Part shown: positions 34,037 through 39,767 of the stretch, piece by piece
How positions within the stretch are numbered: position 1 is the stretch's first letter
How the letters are laid out: every line of letters starts with the position of its first letter
NCBI GenBank assembly: GCA_021809845.1
Contig: JAJZJW010000001.1
Location: forward strand, 191,470-231,236
From: a bacterium
Lineage (GTDB): Bacteria > SZUA-79 > Acidulodesulfobacterales > Acidulodesulfobacteraceae
Length of the DNA: 39,767 nucleotides
Direction: 5' to 3'
Position numbers and translations under genes: made by a program
Notes under the pieces: model-generated
Database searches by the model: none
The model's input: the letters and a program-made list of their open reading frames with translations, nothing else
What the model was told of the DNA's origin: nothing

Positions 34037-36640
34037 ATGGCTATGAATTTGCTGAAACAAATTTTTGGAACAAGTAATCAAAGAGAAATCAATAGAATAA
34101 GGCCCATAATTGAACAGATAAATTCTCTTGAAGAAAAATATGCTGCTTTTACCGATGACGAAATTAAAGGGATGACCTTTAAATTCAGGGAACTCCTTAA
34201 AGATTTGCCTGATGCGCAGCAGAATGAAAAATTAGATGAAATATTACCAGATGCCTTTGCGATAGGAAGGGAAGCATGCAAAAGAGCATTAAAAATGCGT
34301 CCTTTTGACGTTCAGCTTATAGGCGGCATTATTCTACATCGCGGTAAAATAGCGGAAATGGCGACCGGCGAAGGTAAAACCTTAGTCGCTGTTCTGCCTG
34401 CATATCTTAACAGCCTTGCCATGAGAGGTGTTCATGTTATAACCGTTAACGACTATCTTGCAAAAAGGGATTCTGAATGGATGGGAATGGCATATAAATT
34501 ATTAGGGTTAAGTATCGGCGTAGTAACTAATGATTTAAGCGATGAAGACAGAAAAAAAGCCTATTGCAGCGATGTTACTTATGGAACTAATAACGAGTTT
34601 GGTTTTGATTATTTGAGAGATAATATGAAATATTCGCTTGACGATTATGTTCAGCGCGAATTAAATTACGTTATAGTTGACGAAGTTGATTCGGTTCTTA
34701 TCGATGAAGCGAGAACCCCGCTGATAATTTCCGGGGAAGCCGAAGAAGCCACGGAGATGTATTATAAGGTAGATAAAGCTGTTTCTTTTTTAAAAGAAAA
34801 TGAAGATTATACCGTTGACGAAAAGCTTAAAACTGCTATTTTAACGGAGAACGGCATTGAACTGATTGAAAAAACGTTAAATATTAAAAATATTTATGAC
34901 CCAAGGCATCTTGAAACGCTTCATGCTGTTAATCAGGCTCTCAGAGCTCATGCCTGTTATTTTAAAGATGTGGATTATGTCGTAAAAGATAATGAGATTG
35001 CTATTGTTGACGAATTTACCGGCAGACTTATGACCGGCAGACGTTTCGGAGAAGGTTTGCATCAAGCAATCGAGGCTAAAGAAAATCTTACCGTGCAGGG
35101 TGAAAATCAAACCCTTGCGACTATAACATTTCAGAATTTTTTCAGAATGTATAGAAAACTTGCAGGTATGACAGGAACTGCAGATACTGAAGCCGAAGAA
35201 TTTAAAAAAATTTATAATCTTGACGTGGCGGTTATACCGACAAATAAGCCTATGGTAAGAAAGGATTACCCGGACCTTGTTTTTGCGACTGAAACCGAAA
35301 AATTTTCAGCTGTTGCAGATGAGATTACAGAATTATATAAAAAAAGTCAGCCGGTTTTAATAGGTACCGTTTCAATAGAAAAGTCTGAAAAATTAGCCGC
35401 TTTACTGAAAAAAAGAGGGATACCGCATGCTGTTTTAAATGCTAAAAATCATATGAAAGAAGCTCAAATCATTGCTGCTGCAGGTCAGAGAAAATCGGTT
35501 ACTATATCTACGAATATGGCAGGAAGAGGAACCGATATTGTTTTAGGGGAGGGTGTTACTGAACTTGGCGGTTTGCATGTTATCGGGACTGAAAGACACG
35601 AGGCGAGAAGAATAGACAACCAGCTGAGAGGACGTTCGGGAAGACAGGGTGATGTAGGGTCTTCACGGTTTTATGTTTCCCTGGAAGACGACCTTATGAG
35701 GATATTCGGCTCTGAACGGTTGTCGCCGTTTTTAGAAAAATTAGGTCTTAGAGACGGGCAGTCTATTGAACATCCTATGATATCAAAAGCAATAGAAAAT
35801 GCTCAAAAGAAAGTTGAGGGTCATAATTTTGATATAAGAAAAAATTTAATCGATTATGATAACGTAATGAATAAACAAAGGGAGATAATTTATTCTTACA
35901 GAAAAAAAATATTGCAGGCTGAAAATTCAGACGAGATGCTCGCAGAAATTGTTTCCGATATTGAAACGATATTAGAAAACTATTTTGATACCTATATACC
36001 TATAAAAGAACACAATGAAAATTGGGATATAGAAGGGCTTAAAAATGTTATAAAAGCAGAATTAGCCATTGACTTATCATCATCACCGGCTATAACCGCA
36101 GACGAAATTAATGAACTGAGAAAACTAGACAGAAAATCATTATTTGAAAAAGTTCTTCTTATACTCAAAGAAATTATTGAATTAAAACTTGGAGAATTTC
36201 CGGAAGATGAGGCTCTCAATATAGAAAAAGCCCTTTATTTGCAGGCTGTAGATAATATATGGAAAGATTCGCTTACCTCATTAGAAGCTTTGAAAGAAGG
36301 AATCGGTCTCAGGGGTTATGCTCAGCAGAATCCGTTAATAGAGTACCAGAGAGAGGCTTATGAGCTTTTTATCAACATGCAGCTCCGTATGAAAGAAGAA
36401 GCTATAAATTCTTTCGCTACTATTCAGATAGAAGACGATATCACAGGTGAAGAGATACTCGAAGGCGCTGGTTTCGGTTCAGGAAATATGATGCTGACGC
36501 ATGGGGGGTTTATAGGCGAAGAAGATGAAAATACGGTTAAACAAAAACCCATAGTGAAATCTAAAAAAATAGGTAGAAATGAACCATGCCCCTGCGGAAG
36601 CGGAAAAAAATATAAAAATTGCCACGGTAAAAATTTATAA
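34037..36640 (+). CDS. secA: Protein translocase ATPase SecA
   Basis: 867 residues. Walker [11 protein letters not shown] (109-118), [28 protein letters not shown], Walker [35 protein letters not shown] and [10 protein letters not shown] identify the DEAD motor; the C-terminal [19 protein letters not shown] is the zinc-binding SEC-C motif for SecB and ribosomes. It drives export through SecYEG. It lies 14 bp after the pmbA-type gene. Confidence 0.98.
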   Translation: MAMNLLKQIFGTSNQREINRIRPIIEQINSLEEKYAAFTDDEIKGMTFKFRELLKDLPDAQQNEKLDEILPDAFAIGREACKRALKMRPFDVQLIGGIILHRGKIAEMATGEGKTLVAVLPAYLNSLAMRGVHVITVNDYLAKRDSEWMGMAYKLLGLSIGVVTNDLSDEDRKKAYCSDVTYGTNNEFGFDYLRDNMKYSLDDYVQRELNYVIVDEVDSVLIDEARTPLIISGEAEEATEMYYKVDKAVSFLKENEDYTVDEKLKTAILTENGIELIEKTLNIKNIYDPRHLETLHAVNQALRAHACYFKDVDYVVKDNEIAIVDEFTGRLMTGRRFGEGLHQAIEAKENLTVQGENQTLATITFQNFFRMYRKLAGMTGTADTEAEEFKKIYNLDVAVIPTNKPMVRKDYPDLVFATETEKFSAVADEITELYKKSQPVLIGTVSIEKSEKLAALLKKRGIPHAVLNAKNHMKEAQIIAAAGQRKSVTISTNMAGRGTDIVLGEGVTELGGLHVIGTERHEARRIDNQLRGRSGRQGDVGSSRFYVSLEDDLMRIFGSERLSPFLEKLGLRDGQSIEHPMISKAIENAQKKVEGHNFDIRKNLIDYDNVMNKQREIIYSYRKKILQAENSDEMLAEIVSDIETILENYFDTYIPIKEHNENWDIEGLKNVIKAELAIDLSSSPAITADEINELRKLDRKSLFEKVLLILKEIIELKLGEFPEDEALNIEKALYLQAVDNIWKDSLTSLEALKEGIGLRGYAQQNPLIEYQREAYELFINMQLRMKEEAINSFATIQIEDDITGEEILEGAGFGSGNMMLTHGGFIGEEDENTVKQKPIVKSKKIGRNEPCPCGSGKKYKNCHGKNL

Positions 36641-36893
36641 TTTATAATTTATAATTTATAATTTATAATTTATAATTTATAAATAATTAAATAATTAAAT
36701 AATTAAATAATTAAATAATTAAATAATTAAATAATTAAATAATTAAATAATTAAATAATTAAATAATTAAATAATTAAATAATTAAATAATTAAATAATT
36801 AAATAATTAGGGATATACACTAATTAATCAATTAGAAATACTGTAGACAGATTTAAATTTGAACAATAATAAAATAAATATAAATAAAAATTT
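36641..36893. repeat. Simple-sequence array: 7-bp then 8-bp units
   Basis: From the secA stop, tttataa repeats about seven times to 36680, then aattaaat (8 bp) runs about sixteen times to about 36809. The rest (36810-36893) is AT-rich leader of argJ without a ribosome binding site. Confidence 0.95.
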
Positions 36894-38252
36894 ATGAAAA
36901 TAGAAAATTATCTTTTTTCGGCAAAGGCTTCAGGATTAAAAAAAAACGGACAACTCGATTTGGCTCTGATTTTTTCTGATATCCCGCTGAGGGTGAGCGC
37001 CGTGTTTACAAAAAACAAGATTAAAGCTGCTCCGGTAACATTGTCAAAAAAAAATTCAAAAAATATTATCAGAGCTTTAATTGTTAATTCAGGCAATGCT
37101 AATGCTTGCACCGGAACAGACGGCATTAAAGACGCTAAAAAAGTTATGTCATTAGCATCTGAAGCTTTAAACATCAAAGAAGATAATATTCTTATATGCT
37201 CAACCGGTGTTATCGGCGAACGGTTGGATACGTCAAAGATTGAAAATAGCTTCCCGGAATTGGTAAGAACAATGTCGGAAGACGGAGCCGAAGAGGTAGC
37301 CAGAGCGATAATGACTACCGATACGTTTCCCAAGGTAGTTGTAAAAAATATAACCATTAATAATAAAAACTATCATATATTGGGTATGGCAAAAGGCTCA
37401 GGTATGATAATGCCTAATATGGCTACTATGCTTGCCTTTATTATGACGGACTTGCCACTCTCAAAAAATTTAGGAGACAATTTATTTAAAGAATGCGTTA
37501 AATATTCTTTTAATGCTATAACAGTTGATGGGGATACTTCAACAAACGATACCGCTTTCTTTTTATATCCGGACGCCGATATTTATTTCGGCAATAACGA
37601 ACCGGCGCGCAGAAGCGGCAAAAATAACAATAACAACAGCAGCAATAAGCATGTTAATGCTACTAACCTTGCTAATAACAATATTGCTGATAATAACAAT
37701 GTTGACGAAGATTATAAATATGTACGCAACCCTCTGCATTTAGCCGATTACGACAATGGCGCATTTAAAGGTATATTAGAGAAGGATATCAATTACGATA
37801 TAATAAAATATTCAGTAGAAGATGTATGTTTCAGCCTCGCAAAAATGATTGCGGAAGACGGCGAAGGCGCTACTAAATCTGTAACAGTTGAAGTTATTAA
37901 TGCTTATAGCGAATTATCGGCGAAAAAAATAGCATTTTCCGTTGCAAACTCTCCTTTAGTCAAAACAGCTATTGCAGGAGAAGATTTAAACTGGGGCAGA
38001 ATAATGATGGCAATAGGTAAAACGGATGCGAGAATAAAACCTAATTATGTAGATATTTATATTAATAATTTTAAAATTGTTGAAAATTCAAAGTCTTTAG
38101 GATTTATAGGCACTGAAAATGAGAAAAAAATTATGTCCCAAAAGGAAATAAATATTAAGATTGATTTAAAATGCGGACCCTCATTTTTCAAAGTTCTGAC
38201 ATGCGATTTTACAAATGAATATATTAATATTAATGCGTCTTACAGGTCATGA
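36894..38252 (+). CDS. argJ: Glutamate N-acetyltransferase ArgJ
   Basis: 452 residues. GMAKGSGMIMPNMATMLAF contains the self-cleavage point Ala177-Thr178, Thr178 being the nucleophile; NSGNANACTG and STGVIGERL form the oxyanion and substrate region, and VDGDTSTNDT and EDGEGATK are other conserved blocks. It transfers acetyl from acetylornithine to glutamate, and may also use acetyl-CoA. An Asn-rich insert (about residues 242-272) after YPDADIYF lengthens it beyond the usual about 400. Together with the short ArgA upstream, arginine synthesis would have two acetylation routes. Confidence 0.95.
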   Translation: MKIENYLFSAKASGLKKNGQLDLALIFSDIPLRVSAVFTKNKIKAAPVTLSKKNSKNIIRALIVNSGNANACTGTDGIKDAKKVMSLASEALNIKEDNILICSTGVIGERLDTSKIENSFPELVRTMSEDGAEEVARAIMTTDTFPKVVVKNITINNKNYHILGMAKGSGMIMPNMATMLAFIMTDLPLSKNLGDNLFKECVKYSFNAITVDGDTSTNDTAFFLYPDADIYFGNNEPARRSGKNNNNNSSNKHVNATNLANNNIADNNNVDEDYKYVRNPLHLADYDNGAFKGILEKDINYDIIKYSVEDVCFSLAKMIAEDGEGATKSVTVEVINAYSELSAKKIAFSVANSPLVKTAIAGEDLNWGRIMMAIGKTDARIKPNYVDIYINNFKIVENSKSLGFIGTENEKKIMSQKEINIKIDLKCGPSFFKVLTCDFTNEYININASYRS

Positions 38253-38400
38253 ACATCTTATCTTATATATATTGACTTAGAGCATTATCAAAAACGGCCG
38301 CCATTTGTTATTTATCAATTAGTTATGGAGTTATGGGTTATTTTTAAACGTTAGTTGCGATAAATTATTTATGATATTTTATATTTGATATGTTATTTAT

Positions 38401-38560
38401 GAGCGGATTAGATATATCTTTCTCGAAGTCCGGTTGTAACGCAAAAAGATTCGGTATGTTGTAACAACGGAAGGGGGAACCCATTGCGAGAACCTGAAAG
38501 ATTTAGCGCTAATCACGGAAAGAACCCTGTTTTAAGACATGGGGAGATTCAGAGATTAAA
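38401..38560 (+). promoter_or_regulatory. Candidate structured 5' leader of the deacetylase gene
   Basis: A GC-richer stretch in an AT-rich leader. TCCG(g)TTGT (38429-38437) pairs with ACAACGGA (38464-38471); GGGGGAACCCA follows at 38473-38483; GATTTAGCGCTAATC is a near-palindrome at 38500-38514; CCCTGT (38525-38530) pairs with ACATGGGG (38537-38544). It may be a riboswitch or structured RNA. GGGGGAACCCA recalls the c-di-AMP (ydaO) class, but the other ydaO blocks are missing. Confidence 0.35.
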
Positions 38561-38589
38561 ATATATCCTCAAATTTCAATTTTGTTCCT

Positions 38590-39306
38590 ATGAAAATTCC
38601 TGTATTATACTATCATAAAATAGATTATCCTAAAAGCACTGCTGTATTAAAAGGTCTGTATGTTAAACCCAAACAGTTTAAATTACAGATGAAGGTTCTG
38701 AAAATTTTGGGGTATCGGACTATTACACCTTATGAACTTCTTTTATTCGTCAAAGGACACAAATTGCCTTTTAAGAAGCCTATTTTAATTACATTTGACG
38801 ATGGGTATAAAAATAATTATACTTATGCTTATCCTATTTTAAAAAGTTTTGATTTTACGGCTACAATATTTATAAGTTCAGGATGCATAGGCAAAACAAA
38901 CACTATTATGGAAAAAAATGGAAAAGAAAATCAGGCTGAAGATTTTTTAGACAAAAAAAATATTATTGAAATGTCAGAAAACGGCATCACAATAGCTTCT
39001 CATGGCATTAATCATTATTTTCTTAATGAGTTAACCGATGATGGAGTGCTTGCCGGAGAGCTTTTAGCTTCTAAAGCAATACTTGAAGATTTAACAGGAA
39101 AAAAAATAGATTTCTTTTCGTATCCCTACGGAGCTTACAACGCAAAAGTTATGAGAGAGACAAAAAACGCCGGTTATAAGGGCGCATTTACTACAAACAA
39201 AGGTAAAATTGCAGTTGGGGATAATTCATATGAGTTAAAAAGAATATCCATTAATGGTCATAATACAATTTTGAATTTTTTATACAAAATAATTTTCTTG
39301 CATTAA
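38590..39306 (+). CDS. Polysaccharide deacetylase (NodB domain)
   Basis: 238 residues with CE4 motifs: TFDDGYKNNY (first Asp pair), SHGINHYFL (metal His pair in H-x3-H) and FSYPYGAYNAKVM. There is no signal peptide, so a cytoplasmic or unconventional location is likely. The substrate is unknown: peptidoglycan, chitin-like or surface polysaccharide. No Shine-Dalgarno; a GC-rich structured leader precedes it. The 3' end is echoed in a 118-bp repeat. Confidence 0.88.
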   Translation: MKIPVLYYHKIDYPKSTAVLKGLYVKPKQFKLQMKVLKILGYRTITPYELLLFVKGHKLPFKKPILITFDDGYKNNYTYAYPILKSFDFTATIFISSGCIGKTNTIMEKNGKENQAEDFLDKKNIIEMSENGITIASHGINHYFLNELTDDGVLAGELLASKAILEDLTGKKIDFFSYPYGAYNAKVMRETKNAGYKGAFTTNKGKIAVGDNSYELKRISINGHNTILNFLYKIIFLH

Positions 39307-39650
39307 TTTTATTTAATTTTATTAAAAAAAATCTATAAACTGTCATAACAAGATTGTAACAATAAAAATATAAAGATAAGTTTTTATTTTTTCATACAAG
39401 ATAATTATAATTTTCTTGCATTAATTTTATTTAATTTTATTAAAAAAAATCTATAAACTGTCATAACAAGATTGTAACAATAAAAATATAAAGATAAGTT
39501 TTTATTTTTTCATACAAGATAATTATAATTTTCTTGCATTAATTTTATTTAATTTTATTAAAAAAAATCTATAAACTGTCATAACAAGATTGTAACAATA
39601 AAAATATAAAGATAAGTTTTTATTTTTTCATACAAGATAATTACTTTAAT
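39293..39650. repeat. 118-bp tandem repeat x3 echoing the deacetylase 3' end
   Basis: ttttcttgca recurs at 39293, 39411 and 39529. The first copy contains the last codons of the deacetylase gene (IIFLH and stop) and the others repeat that end plus the spacer, nearly identically. Confidence 0.93.
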
Positions 39651-39659
39651 TCTTCCATA

Positions 39660-39733
39660 GAGGTATAAAAAAACCTCCCGATGTGTTATAATTGTTGTGT
39701 TCAAAGACAATAAAAATAACCACCAAGGAGGTT
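39660..39733 (+). promoter_or_regulatory. Extended -10 promoter with RBS-complementary arm upstream
   Basis: TGTTATAAT at 39684-39692 predicts a start near 39699. AACCTCC (39672-39678), upstream of that start, is exactly complementary to GGAGGTT (39727-39733), which covers the ribosome binding site. GAGGT (39660-39664) can also pair with ACCTC (39673-39677). Confidence 0.55.
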
Positions 39734-39740
39734 AACTAAT

Positions 39741-39767
39741 ATGAAAGATTATATCATAAAAAAAGGC
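39741..39767 (+). CDS. Start of a gene running off the window (possible transposase)
   Basis: ATG 39741 reads MKDYIIKKG before the window ends. AAGGAGG (39725-39731) is the strongest ribosome binding site in the window, and an extended -10 TGTTATAAT lies at 39684-39692. The promoter layout and an upstream arm able to mask the ribosome binding site resemble insertion sequences, but nine codons do not allow naming. Confidence 0.5.

Noticed and set aside
38473-38550. c-di-AMP (ydaO) riboswitch call
   Set aside because: Only the GGGGGAACCCA block matches; the GGGGUGAAUC and CCGUCAGCUAACC blocks of that class are absent.

Overview
The window is very AT-rich chromosomal DNA from a Gram-negative-type bacterium. 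It carries a one-piece tmRNA with SmpB, CheZ, SecA with a C-terminal zinc motif, an undecaprenyl-phosphate sugar transferase and an O-antigen-ligase-like protein, several GH57 glucan enzymes, a short-form N-acetylglutamate synthase plus ArgJ, and an Aquifex-type short aconitase. This mix fits a deltaproteobacterium-like, probably uncultured lineage; something like the acidophilic Candidatus Acidulodesulfobacterales is my guess and is not proven by the sequence.

Layout. 1-4.4 kb: class II aldolase-like gene (minus strand), tmRNA, smpB, TlpA-like thioredoxin, cheZ, tRNA-Glu. 5-6.8 kb: two Roadblock-type proteins and tRNA-Thr. 6.87-8.4 kb: an integrase remnant abutting the tRNA-Thr 3' end, then a cobalamin-riboswitch-controlled Ni/Co transporter of visibly higher GC, which looks like the residue of a tRNA-targeted island. 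8.67-10 kb (minus strand): panD with an overlapping small gene, then fxsA. 10.3-11.2 kb: a membrane c-type haem sensor with HAMP but no output domain. 11.6-21.2 kb: a glycogen / alpha-glucan cluster (DUF4912-like protein, three different GH57 enzymes, GlgA). 21.6-24.7 kb: surface polysaccharide genes. 25.2-30.7 kb: aconitase, NAD kinase, RecN, short ArgA. 30.9-36.6 kb: rhodanese, a solitary structured RNA, PPSR-type regulator, TldE/PmbA and SecA. 36.9-39.3 kb: ArgJ and a polysaccharide deacetylase. The right edge holds the first nine codons of a further gene, possibly a transposase.

Two things stand out. First, 31.30-31.61 kb holds a GC-richer, multi-hairpin segment that I read as a HEARO / IscB omega-RNA. 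It is followed by what looks like only the first five codons of iscB (MVYVI) before the reading frame runs into native AT-rich DNA. It sits ten bases after the stop codon of the rhodanese gene, so its guide would derive from that gene's 3' end. This would be an orphan (solo) omega-RNA.

Second, almost every intergenic space is filled with short local tandem repeats (units of 8 to about 130 bp), and many contain a copy of the end or the beginning of the adjacent gene. Examples are decoy smpB starts, a decoy sugar-transferase start, three echoes of the recN C-terminus, and echoes of the aldolase and deacetylase 3' ends. The same expansion appears inside genes as Asn-rich inserts in otherwise conserved enzymes (ArgJ, GH57, Roadblock protein). 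All readings are by eye; no database search or folding program was run.
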